The notes: generated by a model from the letters alone, not told the origin. Shown: positions 6,432 through 15,697, counted from the first letter of the stretch. The stretch: DNA of 17,508 nt from Deltaproteobacteria bacterium (GCA_020633895.1 JACKCT010000028.1:1-17508), one strand, 5' to 3'. Translations and numbers: made by a program.

Positions 6432-8483
6432 ATGAGTATCAAAACCAACTTAAAAGGGCGCCTCCGGAATACCGACCTGCCGACTACACATGGTTTGATG
6501 CCTGTATTTGAGTCCATAACAAACTCGATTCACGCAATTGAGGATTTCGGCGACGTAGAACAGGGTAAAATTACCTTGCGCATACTGCGATCGGCGCAAG
6601 AAGACATTCAGCTTCAGGGTCGAGGCAAACGCGGCCCCGCGCCATCACTGGATATCTGGTCATTCTCCATCACCGACAACGGTATAGGATTTAATGACGA
6701 AAATATGGAAGCATTTGAAACACTTGATACCGAACATAAAATATCACGAGGTTGCAGAGGCGTCGGACGATTATTATGGCTCAAAGCTTTTGAATACGTG
6801 GAGGTCACAAGCGTATTTGAAGGCGATAGTGAGCATAAGATGCTCAGAACATTCCGATTCAATGACACTCATGGAATACACAGCAGCACAACAATAGCAG
6901 CTCCAATTGATAGTTCAAGAGAGACTACTGTAAAACTCGTTGGATTTGACAAAAAATATCAAAAAAATGCACCTAAAACACTACCGTCTATTTCTAACAG
7001 TTTATTTGAGCACTGTCTTTGGTACTTCGTTCGCGACGGTAGCGCACCAGACATCGAAGTTGTCGATGGCGACGATTCTGTCTCTCTTTTTGACATTTAC
7101 GATGCCCATATGGAAAGTGATGCAGTAGTTGAGAACCTAGCAATTAAGTCACACAGTTTCTCGATTACCCACATAAAACTTCGAGAAATGCGCTCCAAAG
7201 AACACGGTTTGGCGTTCTGCGCCTCCAACAGACTAGTTGCAGAAGAACCAATCACAAACAAAGTCGCGGGCTTGTTTGGGCGGATTTCTGACGAGCACGG
7301 CGACTTTACATATTCCTGCTACATTAGCTCCCCATATCTCGACAAAAAAGTCAGACCAGAGAGAACCGGTTTTAGCATTTTGGAAACACCAAAGTTTCAA
7401 CCTAAGTTATTTGACAATGAAGAATTGTCCATGCAAGAAATTCGAGAAAAAATTCTTAGCCAAGTCAGCGTATTTTTAAATAAATATTTGCAGGACAACC
7501 TTAAAAAAGGTGCCGAAAGACTAAATGGATTCGTTTCACAAAAAGCTCCCCGCTATCGTTACATTGCCAAAAAAGCAACAGAAACGGGCTTCAACGTAAA
7601 TCCGGATATTGCTGACAAAGATCTAGAACTCGCGCTGCACAAGCTCTGGGCCGAAGAGGAACAACAACTTCTCGAAGATGGCCATGAATTGTTAAATCTA
7701 CTCAAAGAAGGCCAGAAAGCTGAATATGAGAAACGCTTGCCCAGATATATGGAACGTGTCACGGAAATGAAAATGTCTGACTTGGCTGACTATGTTTTTC
7801 ACCGACGCTTTATTATAGATATGTTTGAATGCGCTATCCAAATTGGGCCCGATGGAAAGTATGCAAATGAGGATCAAATCCATGAACTTATCATGCCAAT
7901 GCGAGTAGACTCCAATGACGTAAAATTCGACAACATGAATCTTTGGCTGATAGATGAAAGGTTAGCTTTCCACTATTATTTGGCCTCAGATAAAACTATT
8001 AACTCCATGCCCACCATTAATAGTAGTTCCGCATTAGAGCCCGATATTCTCGCGCTGAATCTTTTTGATAACCCCCATCTTATGGGCGAAAATATCGGCC
8101 CTGAGTTAGCGAAAATTATTATTATCGAAATTAAAAAACCAATGCGCGATGATGCTATTGCTGGCCACAAAAAGGACCCTATCGAGCAGTCGTTGAATTA
8201 TTTGGATGAGATCAGAACTGGCAGCGTGCTTTGGAAAGGACGGCCGATTCCAAATGCAGACAAGATTCAGGGATTCTGTTTCATTCTATGTGACCTCACC
8301 GAATCGGTTATAAAGCGATGCAGAATTCATGGGCTCAAGCAAACGCCGGATGGAATGGGATACTTTGGTCACAATCCTGAATTTGATGCCTACATAGAAG
8401 TTAGCTCTTTTGACCGTGTTTTAAAATCCGCCAAAGAGAGAAATCGCGCGTTTTTTGATAAACTGGGTTTGCCAACGACTTAG
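6432..8483 (+). CDS. GHKL ATPase fused to PD-(D/E)XK nuclease-like domain, candidate defence gene
   Basis: 683 aa. The N-terminus is a Bergerat-fold ATPase: N-box E27-x3-N31 (FESITNSIH), G1 box DNGIGF (82-87) and a glycine-rich lid GCRGVGRLLWLKAF (107-120), as in MORC/MutL/Hsp90-type GHKL proteins. A transducer-like beta region (about 130-330) and a long charged helical stretch (about 340-470) follow. The C-terminal part has EPDI (D538), then IIIIEIKKP (E566-x-K568) and Q586-x3-Y590, the motif order of PD-(D/E)XK nucleases. The closing segment (about 645-678: YIEVSSFDRVLKSAKERN) resembles the end of Shedu-type DUF4263 domains. The gene is AT-rich against GC-rich neighbours and has its own ribosome site (GAAGGA, 9 nt upstream), both signs of transfer. 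No methyltransferase or helicase partner is nearby. Inference: ATP-gated DNA cleavage, perhaps antiphage. The ATPase call is strong, the nuclease call moderate, the role a guess. Confidence 0.8.
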   Translation: MSIKTNLKGRLRNTDLPTTHGLMPVFESITNSIHAIEDFGDVEQGKITLRILRSAQEDIQLQGRGKRGPAPSLDIWSFSITDNGIGFNDENMEAFETLDTEHKISRGCRGVGRLLWLKAFEYVEVTSVFEGDSEHKMLRTFRFNDTHGIHSSTTIAAPIDSSRETTVKLVGFDKKYQKNAPKTLPSISNSLFEHCLWYFVRDGSAPDIEVVDGDDSVSLFDIYDAHMESDAVVENLAIKSHSFSITHIKLREMRSKEHGLAFCASNRLVAEEPITNKVAGLFGRISDEHGDFTYSCYISSPYLDKKVRPERTGFSILETPKFQPKLFDNEELSMQEIREKILSQVSVFLNKYLQDNLKKGAERLNGFVSQKAPRYRYIAKKATETGFNVNPDIADKDLELALHKLWAEEEQQLLEDGHELLNLLKEGQKAEYEKRLPRYMERVTEMKMSDLADYVFHRRFIIDMFECAIQIGPDGKYANEDQIHELIMPMRVDSNDVKFDNMNLWLIDERLAFHYYLASDKTINSMPTINSSSALEPDILALNLFDNPHLMGENIGPELAKIIIIEIKKPMRDDAIAGHKKDPIEQSLNYLDEIRTGSVLWKGRPIPNADKIQGFCFILCDLTESVIKRCRIHGLKQTPDGMGYFGHNPEFDAYIEVSSFDRVLKSAKERNRAFFDKLGLPTT

Positions 8484-8538
8484 TTACATGTGTACAGAGT
8501 GCGCCAGCGTCCCTAGCCCGTGGCGACTACGCGGGCAC

Positions 8539-8567
8539 AAAAAAAAAGTCGGTCTGGTCGACCGACT
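8539..8567 (-). terminator. Rho-independent terminator for the lipoprotein gene
   Basis: Read on the minus strand: an 8-bp perfect stem AGTCGGTC/GACCGACT with a 5-nt loop, then a run of nine T. It lies 160 bp beyond the lipoprotein stop. On the plus strand no T-tract follows, so it serves the minus strand. It also marks where GC-rich host-like sequence resumes after the AT-rich ATPase gene. Confidence 0.8.
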
Positions 8568-8726
8568 CTCCAGTGTGGCGATCCGTCTTAACTTAGATCC
8601 GAGGCGTCCGATCGGTTGCGCCGATCTTGGGGTCCCCGGATCAGTACGGCCCCCACGAATTCTGTGTCTGTTTCTCCCCCCCGGCGCGTTGCTCTTGCGT
8701 TGGGGGTGTCGCGGACGTTCGACCGG

Positions 8727-9215
8727 TTAGGCTCCTGTTCCGGTTCCGGTGTCCGTGGCCGTGGTGTCGCCGAATCCGCCGGTGTTGTCTCCCGAGGGCG
8801 CGCTGGCGCTGGGATCACCTTCATAGAAGTCGGCGTTGATCATGACCTGCAGGCCCTTGTAGGTCGCGACGATAACCGCGTATCCGGTCACGCCGTTGGC
8901 GGTCAGCGTGGTGGCGGCGATGCCGTCCACGTCGGTGGTGATCTTCGATTCGCCCAGCGCCCCGAGGGTGCTGGTCAGCAAAACATTCGCACCGGAGATG
9001 GGCGAGCCGTCGTCGGCGTAGAGTTCCGCCAGGACCGTGATGGCGCCGCCCGAGTTGACATCCAGGTTGTCCGGGGTGGCGGCCAGGCGCAGGGTCTGAC
9101 CCGCGTCGTTGGTGGCCACATCCTCCTCGGAGGTCATGTATTCGTCTCCGCAACCGGCGACGATGAACGTCAGGACAATCAGGGCGGCCATGGCGATCCG
9201 GGCGGTCTGTTTCAT
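8727..9215 (-). CDS. Lipoprotein with a bacterial Ig-like domain
   Basis: 162 aa. The start at 9215 gives MKQTARIAMAALIVLTFIV and then the lipobox VAGC, so the protein should be lipidated and membrane-anchored; GGAG lies 7 nt upstream. Residues about 40-125 contain alternating beta segments (ITVLAELYADDGSPISGANV, TTDVDGIAATTLTA) typical of invasin/Big_1-type Ig-like domains, in which a DGxPxxGxxV turn and a TDxxGxAxxTLxA strand recur. The last 25 residues are Gly/Thr/Asp-rich low-complexity sequence. It is probably a surface or periplasmic structural protein. It is monocistronic, with its own terminator at 8539-8567. The partner or ligand is unknown. Confidence 0.8.
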   Translation of the reverse strand: MKQTARIAMAALIVLTFIVAGCGDEYMTSEEDVATNDAGQTLRLAATPDNLDVNSGGAITVLAELYADDGSPISGANVLLTSTLGALGESKITTDVDGIAATTLTANGVTGYAVIVATYKGLQVMINADFYEGDPSASAPSGDNTGGFGDTTATDTGTGTGA

Positions 9216-9518
9216 CGCGCTTCTCCATCCTTTCGCGCACCGAATGCGCGTCTTCACGCCGCCAAGGGTGAGCAAGCGCCGTGCCAAGTTGTGGACAACC
9301 GGAAGGCACCGCAGCAAAACTACTTGAATATCAATTGGTTACGCGAATTTCCGGCTCGGAAACAGCGCGATTTCGGCGGGGTGACGGGATCACCGGAGAT
9401 TTTTTCCGCCCCGGCAACGAGGCACTTTTTGCCGCGCCGGGGGGCAAGAGATGCGCGGTGGACGGCGTTCGGCAACGCCCTGGAAACCATCAAATATTCC
9501 GTGGGCTTTCCCGCCTCG

Positions 9519-9548
9519 TTGACAGACCCGGCCCAACGTTTCCAGGAT
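9519..9548 (+). promoter_or_regulatory. Possible promoter of the DUF366-asparagine synthetase operon
   Basis: A perfect -35 box TTGACA at 9519-9524, then an 18-bp spacer and CAGGAT, which matches only three of six -10 positions. The position, 36 bp before the DUF366 ATG, is reasonable. Confidence 0.3.
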
Positions 9549-9568
9549 GCAGGGCACGGTCTCCCTGC
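9549..9568 (+). other. Leader hairpin abutting the DUF366 ribosome site
   Basis: GCAGGG (9549-9554) pairs perfectly with CCCTGC (9563-9568) across an 8-nt loop. It ends 2 nt before the GAAAGGAA ribosome site at 9571-9578. It could affect mRNA stability or translation of the operon; a chance hairpin in GC-rich DNA is not excluded. Confidence 0.35.
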
Positions 9569-9583
9569 CCGAAAGGAATGATT

Positions 9584-10228
9584 ATGCGCTCTCATTTTGC
9601 CGAGGATTACACCGAGATCTATGACGCCTCCCAACTCCGCAGCCTGTGGGCCTACGACACCTTCGGCGTGCAGGGGGATTCGGTGGTGGGGTACATCGGC
9701 CCGTGCCACATTCCGGTGGAAAAGCTCATCGACCGGGACGACGCCCTGCACAACCGGCCCATTCACGCCGACTCCCAGGTGCATTACGTGGTGGAGATGT
9801 TCGGCGTGGAACTGAAATTCGCCGTGATGGCCCAGCGGCTGCTCAACGGCTGGATGGAACGCGGCGCCCGGCTGCTCAAGTCGCCGGATGTCGTTTGCCA
9901 CGTGGAATTGTCGGGCAACGACGTCTACTGCGTCTTTCCCGATCAGATCGAGGACATGGACCTCAAGCGACTGCTGGCGGAAATGCGCTTTCACTACGAC
10001 CTGCCCGGCTGTCGCAAGCTGTCGGTCTCCATCGCCACGCTGAGCCCGGTATCAGCCATGATCCACGCGGGCATCAATGTCACCACCGAAGGCACCCCGG
10101 TGCGCACCTGCTCGCTGGAAATGCTGGGCATCGATCCGGTGGAGTACACCAAGTGGGTCGGCGAGAATTTCGCTCGGGACTACGAGAAGGTGCTGATGGC
10201 CTGCTCCAAAGTCCGGCCGGTGCCCTAG
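9584..10228 (+). CDS. DUF366 family protein
   Basis: 214 aa. The family pattern is clear throughout: YDASQLRSLWAYDTFGVQGDSVVGYIGPCHIP near the N-terminus (about 10-42), RKLSVSIATLSPVSAMIHAGINV in the middle (about 144-166), and a C-terminal KVRPVP. It is soluble, with no signal peptide or membrane segment. DUF366 is widespread in archaea and scattered bacteria, and I know of no established biochemical function. Of two nearby ATGs (9578 and 9584), the second is chosen because the first lies inside the ribosome site AAGGA (9573-9577). The stop is 3 bp before the asparagine synthetase start, so the two are almost certainly co-translated. That suggests a shared pathway in amidation or nucleotide-dependent ligation, but this is inference. 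Confidence 0.85.
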   Translation: MRSHFAEDYTEIYDASQLRSLWAYDTFGVQGDSVVGYIGPCHIPVEKLIDRDDALHNRPIHADSQVHYVVEMFGVELKFAVMAQRLLNGWMERGARLLKSPDVVCHVELSGNDVYCVFPDQIEDMDLKRLLAEMRFHYDLPGCRKLSVSIATLSPVSAMIHAGINVTTEGTPVRTCSLEMLGIDPVEYTKWVGENFARDYEKVLMACSKVRPVP

Positions 10229-10231
10229 GCC

Positions 10232-12016
10232 TTGTGCGGCGTCGCGGCCATCTTCGAACGCACGGGCGCGCCGGCCGACGAGGCGTCGTTGCGCCGCCTG
10301 GGCGACGGCATCCGCCATCGGGGTCCGGACGATTCCGGTATCGCCTTGGACGGCCCGGCGGGGCTGATGTCCTACCGATTCGCGCTGGAGGACATCGAGC
10401 ACGGTCGCCAGCCGGCGCGATTCGGCGCGTGGACCGTGGCGTGGAACGGCGAAATCTTCAACTGGCGCGAAGTCGCCGCCGCCTTCGACCTGTCGGATGT
10501 CACCGGCGACACGACGCTGTTGCCCCGCTTGCTGGCCGCCAAGGACATCGACGCCTTCGCCGAGTTGGACGGCCAGTTCGGCATCGCGGCCTGGGACGCC
10601 TCGACGCGCCGCCTGATCCTGGCCCGCGACCCGGCCGGCATCCTCCCGATGCACTACCACCTGACCTCCCGCCTCGTCGCCGCCGCGTCCGAGCTGCGGG
10701 CGCTGGCTCGTTGGCTGCCGGGCACGACGTACGACGACGCGGCCATGTCGCGATTTCTGCGTCTGGGGTATTGGCAACCGCCGGACACGCCGCTCGTGGA
10801 GATCCGCCAGTTGGAGCCGGGAGCGATGCTCGTCGTCAACGAAACGGCCACGGCGCACCGGCGCTTCTATCGCCCCGCCCCCAATCCCACGTTCACCGGA
10901 TCGGTGGAGGACGCGGGTGTGCGTCTGGCGGAGTTGATGGTGGACGCGACGGCGCGGCGCATCTCGACCGCGGCGCCGACCGGGTTGTTCCTGTCCGGCG
11001 GGGTGGACTCGGCGCTGATCGCCGCGTCGCTCAAAAAGATCGGGCGGGATCTGCCGGCCTATTGCGTGGGCTTCGAAGGCACCGCGCCGACGGCGGGCTA
11101 TCACTTCGAGGACGGTTTCGAGAAATCCATTGAGCAATACAACGAGTTCGCCGAGGCCGCCGAAACCGCCAAATGCCTGCGGATGCACCCGCCGACCAAG
11201 GTGCGGGCCGACGAACTGATGCTCATCGACGAGTTGGGCGCCGTGGTGGACACCCTGGACGAGCCGTGCATGAGCATTAGCGCGCCGCCGCTGTATTTGC
11301 TGACAAAAGACGCCAGCCGCACGATCCGCGTGGCCCTGTCCGGCGGCGGGGCGGACGAGTTGTTCGCCGGGTACGCCCACGTAGACCCGACCCGCTACGC
11401 CAACGCGCCCTCGGTGGTGCGCCGCTATCTGGAACTGACGGAGGTGTTCACGCCCGACGAGATGGAGCGCATCGGCGCCGCGAGCGTCGAACCGGCGCGG
11501 GATCTATCCCGAACGCTTCCCGAAGGCGTGGCGAACGCGGCGGACGTGGGCCTGTCGCCCCTGTCGTTCATCCTGATCGCCGAGCGCCTGGGGCCGCTGG
11601 CTCACAACATTCTCCACAAAAACGACCGCATCGGCATGCACTGGCCGCTCGAGATGCGCTATCCCTTCCTGGACCGGCGCATCATCGACTTTGCCGAGAG
11701 CCTGCCCGACGATCTGCAAACCGGCCCCGACGGCGGCAAGGCGGTCGTCAAGGCGGCGGCTCGGCATCTGGGCCTGCCGGCGTCCGTGACCGATCGAAAA
11801 AAAATCCGCCTGCAGGCGCCTTACGCCACCTACCTTTCCGACGCCCGTGTGGAGGCGTTTTTCGAACGCGTGATCGCCCACGAGACCGACGACCGCCCGC
11901 GCCTGTTCGACCCGCAACGCGCCCGCGACTACCTCTTCGGCCCCATGTCCGCCAAGGTCTGGCGACGTCCCGCGAAAATTCTGTTGCTGGCGACCTGGAA
12001 TCTGTGGCGGCCCTAG
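10232..12016 (+). CDS. asnB: Asparagine synthetase (glutamine-hydrolysing) family protein
   Basis: 594 aa, cytoplasmic. The TTG start makes Cys the second residue (M-C-G-V-A-A-I-F), the N-terminal nucleophile needed by class II glutamine amidotransferases after Met removal. The glutaminase domain (about 1-190) also keeps RHRGPDDSG, NGEIFN and GDTT. The synthetase domain carries the PP-loop SGGVDS (255-260) that binds ATP, and LSGGGADELFAGY in its second half. The reaction is amide transfer from glutamine to a carboxylate via an acyl-adenylate, with aspartate as the default substrate. The C-terminal region (about 440-594) is complete. Some bacterial members of this family act on natural products or cell-wall precursors rather than aspartate. 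Pairing with DUF366 rather than amino-acid genes leaves the substrate open. Length is normal. Confidence 0.88.
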   Translation: MCGVAAIFERTGAPADEASLRRLGDGIRHRGPDDSGIALDGPAGLMSYRFALEDIEHGRQPARFGAWTVAWNGEIFNWREVAAAFDLSDVTGDTTLLPRLLAAKDIDAFAELDGQFGIAAWDASTRRLILARDPAGILPMHYHLTSRLVAAASELRALARWLPGTTYDDAAMSRFLRLGYWQPPDTPLVEIRQLEPGAMLVVNETATAHRRFYRPAPNPTFTGSVEDAGVRLAELMVDATARRISTAAPTGLFLSGGVDSALIAASLKKIGRDLPAYCVGFEGTAPTAGYHFEDGFEKSIEQYNEFAEAAETAKCLRMHPPTKVRADELMLIDELGAVVDTLDEPCMSISAPPLYLLTKDASRTIRVALSGGGADELFAGYAHVDPTRYANAPSVVRRYLELTEVFTPDEMERIGAASVEPARDLSRTLPEGVANAADVGLSPLSFILIAERLGPLAHNILHKNDRIGMHWPLEMRYPFLDRRIIDFAESLPDDLQTGPDGGKAVVKAAARHLGLPASVTDRKKIRLQAPYATYLSDARVEAFFERVIAHETDDRPRLFDPQRARDYLFGPMSAKVWRRPAKILLLATWNLWRP

Positions 12017-12125
12017 TCGGGCGTCGGCGCGGGATCAACTGTCGACGAACGCCGCGTCGCGCTTCATACTAAAGACGACCCGTGATCCGAATTGTTGGGG
12101 GATGTCCTCGATCCTGGAGGGTGCC

Positions 12126-13202
12126 ATGTCCATGCATCGGTCCGTGCTTTCGATTCTGATGATCTTCGCCTTGGCCTTCGCGGCCCCGTCCCTTGCCTCG
12201 GCCGCCGACACCGGTAAGAAACCGCTGGTGGTCGACGTGTCCGACAACCAGTTCGCCGGCCACCAATACGTCCGGCCGCTGAACTTCGCCTCGGGCGTGC
12301 TTTCGACCAACGTGGGCGTGTTCCTGGGCTACAACTACTCGGAGATCAAATACAACGACGAATTGGATTTCGTGATCTTCCAGGAAGACCTCTTCAAGCT
12401 CGGCGGCATCAGCGAGACCTTCGACTTCGAGGCCCGCTTCATGGACCGGTTCAGCACCGAGTTCATCGTCGACGCCCAGTTCCTCGGCGGCATCGACGAC
12501 AACAGCGCGCTCATCTACGGCGGCACCATCGTCTACGCCGTTTCGGCCCTGCCCAAGTTCAACGTCTACCGCAACACCAAGTCGGGCACGATGGTCACGC
12601 TGGCGGCGAATCTGAGCTACGACCAGGGCGGCCAAAGCTCGCCGTTCCTGATCCTCACGCAGGTCATCGACAACGCGCTGGAGATTCTCCAGGACGCGCT
12701 GCAGGGCAAACCGCTGACCGAGGGCGATCTGAAGGACATCGTGGAGATCAAGGTGGTGGACTCCATCGTGCTGACCTCCCATACCACCGTGAGCCCTCAG
12801 ATCCTGATCGCCCAGACCGTCTCGCCGCCGGTGGGCCTGCAATTCGCGGCGCGATACGATTACGGCATCGACGAGCAGGAACAACTGGGCACGGAGAAAT
12901 TCGAGACCGAGGATCCGCCCACCGCGTGGTTCCTGGGCGGCATGGCGAGCCTGGATTTGAACAAGATGTCGTCCGTGCCGATGGGCTTCCGGTTCGAGCT
13001 GGGCTACGAGCAGGAAGCCAACGACGAGGTGAACACCTCGACCATGACCTTCGCCGGAGGCCTGAACTACACCGGCCGCCGCAACCTGGACCTGGGCCTG
13101 TCGTTGCTCAACAACCGCTTCACCACCGAAAGCGACGAGGATTCCGAAGACGCCGTCGGCGTGGGCACGACCATGCTGGTGAATATGCGTTACACGTTCT
13201 AA
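12126..13202 (+). CDS. Predicted outer-membrane beta-barrel protein
   Basis: 358 aa from the ATG at 12126; GGAGGG at 12116-12121 favours this start, with ATG 12132 as an alternative. Residues 1-27 form a signal peptide ending in ASA-A. The mature part alternates amphipathic beta segments with short turns (for example VGVFLGYNYSEIKYNDELDF, FDFEARFMDRFSTEFIVDAQF, MGFRFELGYEQEAN). The last strand is MLVNMRYTF, ending in the C-terminal aromatic that BamA-type assembly recognises. About a dozen strands seem likely. I do not recognise a named family or substrate. It is monocistronic by spacing: 109 bp from asnB and 206 bp before the peroxidase-like gene. A link to the downstream arsenic genes is possible but unsupported. 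Confidence 0.75.
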   Translation: MSMHRSVLSILMIFALAFAAPSLASAADTGKKPLVVDVSDNQFAGHQYVRPLNFASGVLSTNVGVFLGYNYSEIKYNDELDFVIFQEDLFKLGGISETFDFEARFMDRFSTEFIVDAQFLGGIDDNSALIYGGTIVYAVSALPKFNVYRNTKSGTMVTLAANLSYDQGGQSSPFLILTQVIDNALEILQDALQGKPLTEGDLKDIVEIKVVDSIVLTSHTTVSPQILIAQTVSPPVGLQFAARYDYGIDEQEQLGTEKFETEDPPTAWFLGGMASLDLNKMSSVPMGFRFELGYEQEANDEVNTSTMTFAGGLNYTGRRNLDLGLSLLNNRFTTESDEDSEDAVGVGTTMLVNMRYTF

Positions 13203-13284
13203 CCCGCAGCCGAAAGAACGTCCCGCTCGCGGTAACACGGCAGGCGAAATGTCCGTATCGTCCTGAGGAACCCCGGACGCATCT

Positions 13285-13298
13285 CTGCGTTTTCGCAG
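13285..13298 (+). other. Small hairpin between the barrel gene and the arsenosugar pair
   Basis: CTGCG-TTTT-CGCAG is a perfect 5-bp stem with a TTTT loop, in the 206-bp gap 13203-13408. The flanks (CT on the left, GGATTTCGCAAAGAG on the right) could extend pairing only with bulges. Without a T-tract it is not a good terminator. It could be an operator or leader element of the downstream operon. Confidence 0.25.
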
Positions 13299-13408
13299 GA
13301 TTTCGCAAAGAGGCGGCCGCAGGATCGGCCCATGCTTCGTCCCGCGCGCTTGCCGCCGACGCATGCGGCGTCCATACTTTCAAAACGTTTTCGAGGGGAG
13401 AACGACGC

Positions 13409-13741
13409 ATGTCCGACTATTACAAATCCGAACACCTGGCCAACTTCGCGAAGATCGCCGACGGGCAAAAGGAACTGGGGCAGGCCTTTTTTTCGTACTA
13501 CGGCAAGGTGTTCGAGGACGGCGCGCTGACGGCGCGGGAAAAGTCCCTGATCGCCCTGGCCGTCGCCCACGCGGTGCAGTGCCCGTACTGCATCGACGCA
13601 TATTCGAAGGACGCCCAGGAAAAGGGCGCCGACTTCGAGCAGATGACCGAAGCGCTGCACGTCGCCGTCGCCATTCGCGGCGGGGCGTCGCTGGTGCACG
13701 GCATGCAGATGAAAATGCATGTGGAAGAATCGGGCATGTAA
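13409..13741 (+). CDS. Arsenosugar biosynthesis-associated peroxidase-like protein (AhpD fold)
   Basis: 110 aa, a single AhpD/carboxymuconolactone decarboxylase domain. E44 and the redox motif C58-P-Y-C61 are present, but the AhpD-type histidine four residues after the second Cys is a tyrosine (Y65). Small proteins of this type are known as the gene neighbours of ArsS; some relatives carry selenocysteine at the redox site, and here both positions are Cys. The likely role is redox chemistry beside the radical SAM step, by an unknown reaction. GAGGGGAG lies 8 nt before the ATG. The stop is 24 bp before arsS, so the two form one operon. Confidence 0.85.
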   Translation: MSDYYKSEHLANFAKIADGQKELGQAFFSYYGKVFEDGALTAREKSLIALAVAHAVQCPYCIDAYSKDAQEKGADFEQMTEALHVAVAIRGGASLVHGMQMKMHVEESGM

Positions 13742-13765
13742 AGCGCCCGCGCGCAAAGGAACGAC

Positions 13766-14950
<1,185 letters not shown>

Positions 14951-14958
14951 TCACTTCG

Positions 14959-14975
14959 TTCCGACCACATCGGAA
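14959..14975. other. Inverted repeat after arsS
   Basis: TTCCGA-CCACA-TCGGAA, a perfect 6-bp stem 9 nt after the arsS stop. It could be a weak terminator or an operator for the DUF302 gene; it has no T-tract. Confidence 0.3.
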
Positions 14976-15056
14976 TCTCGTTACCCCAAGACCCGCCGCG
15001 CGACCCGTGTTAAAATCATTCATGGGGTAGCGCCACACACTTTCGAGGAGCATTCC

Positions 15057-15452
15057 ATGTTCGATCCCAGCTACGGGCTGACGAAAACCTTGGACACCGA
15101 CTACGAAACGGCGCTGGAACGCGTCACCGCCGCCCTGAAGACGCAGGGCTTCGGCGTGCTCACCGAGATCGACGTGAAGGCCACGATGAAGGCCAAGCTC
15201 GACAAGGATTTTCGCAAATACAAGATCCTGGGCGCGTGCAACCCGCCGATCGCCCACGAAGCCCTCTCCCGCGACCCGGGCATCGGCCTGCTGCTGCCGT
15301 GCAACGTCATCGTATTCGAAAACGACGAAGGCAAGGTGGTCGTTTCCTTCGCCCGGCCCAAGGCGCTGTTTCAGATTATCGATAACCCGGACGTCGCCGC
15401 GATGGCCGAGCAGGTCGAGGAATTGATCCGGAAGGCGTGCGACGCGGTGTAA
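15057..15452 (+). CDS. DUF302 domain protein
   Basis: 131 aa. Matches DUF302 along its whole length: an N-terminal segment of the ALERVTAALKTQGFGVLTEIDV type, a middle YKILGACNPPIAHEAL, then PCNVIVFENDEGKVVVSF and a C-terminal helix. Members are small soluble proteins with a Cys in the ILGACNP turn and no established function; in some bacteria they lie near thiol or sulfur-related genes. GAGGAG lies 6 nt before the ATG. TAAAAT at 15011-15016 could be a -10 box, but I see no matching -35. It stands alone, 106 bp after arsS on the same strand. Involvement in arsenic metabolism is only positional. Confidence 0.85.
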   Translation: MFDPSYGLTKTLDTDYETALERVTAALKTQGFGVLTEIDVKATMKAKLDKDFRKYKILGACNPPIAHEALSRDPGIGLLLPCNVIVFENDEGKVVVSFARPKALFQIIDNPDVAAMAEQVEELIRKACDAV

Positions 15453-15481
15453 AAACGCATTCGCGACAATATCTCGATCCT

Positions 15482-15634
15482 TCAGAGCCCCGACCATCAG
15501 GGAAGGGTCGTCGAGCGTGTCGAATTGTCGAAAGTTCCGGACCGCTTGCCAGCGCGCGCGGCTCTGTCATCCCACGACGCCGAGTTCGTTTTCCCAATTC
15601 GCACCAACCCGCTCCCTTACGGTCGCGGCTCTGA
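15482..15634. repeat. MITE-like element with imperfect 23-bp terminal inverted repeats
   Basis: The left end starts TCAGAGCCCCGACCATCAGG; the reverse complement of the right end starts TCAGAGCCGCGACCGTAAGG. Over 23 bp, 19 positions match. The 153-bp unit includes the 81-bp repeat copy C as its right half. It encodes nothing supportable. It could be a non-autonomous mobile element or a REPIN-like pair; no transposase lies in the window. Confidence 0.5.
15554..15634 (+). repeat. Full-length 81-bp intergenic repeat, copy C
   Basis: Ungapped partner of 2874-2954 (69 of 81 identical by hand count), exactly 12680 bp downstream. It is 3' of the minus-strand protease gene, as copy B is 3' of the glycosidase gene. 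Confidence 0.85.
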
Positions 15635-15671
15635 AAGGTCGCGGTCGACGTCAAACAACGTTCGAGTTTGA

Positions 15672-15697
15672 CCCCTCACTACCGTTCGGGGCTCTGA
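15672..15697 (+). repeat. Intergenic repeat, 3' module, extra copy
   Basis: CACTACCGT and GGGGCTCTGA match the module's 3' half (compare 15-38), directly after the 7-bp hairpin at 15650-15672. Confidence 0.55.

Larger units (their letters stand above)
9216..9583. other. Non-coding divergent region between lipoprotein and DUF366 genes
   Basis: 368 bp with no supportable gene. It must hold the promoters for both directions. Visible structure: a perfect hairpin GGCGTT-CGGC-AACGCC at 9464-9479, and a 5-bp hairpin GGTGA/TCACC at 9380-9394 that is followed, after GGAGA, by six T (9400-9405). The latter could be a weak plus-strand terminator, but no transcript to end is evident. A TTGACA box and leader hairpin before DUF366 are listed separately. 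Confidence 0.6.

Noticed and set aside
6367-8500. Target-site duplication or terminal repeats flanking the AT-rich ATPase gene
   Set aside because: The only match seen was a 6-bp inverted pair, TACACA (6383-6388) and TGTGTA (8489-8494), which is too short to mean anything.
15024-15051. Leader of the DUF302 gene (GCCACACACTTTCGAGGAGC) resembling the 37-nt hairpin's left arm
   Set aside because: It needs gaps to align and has no complementary right arm, so it cannot form the hairpin.
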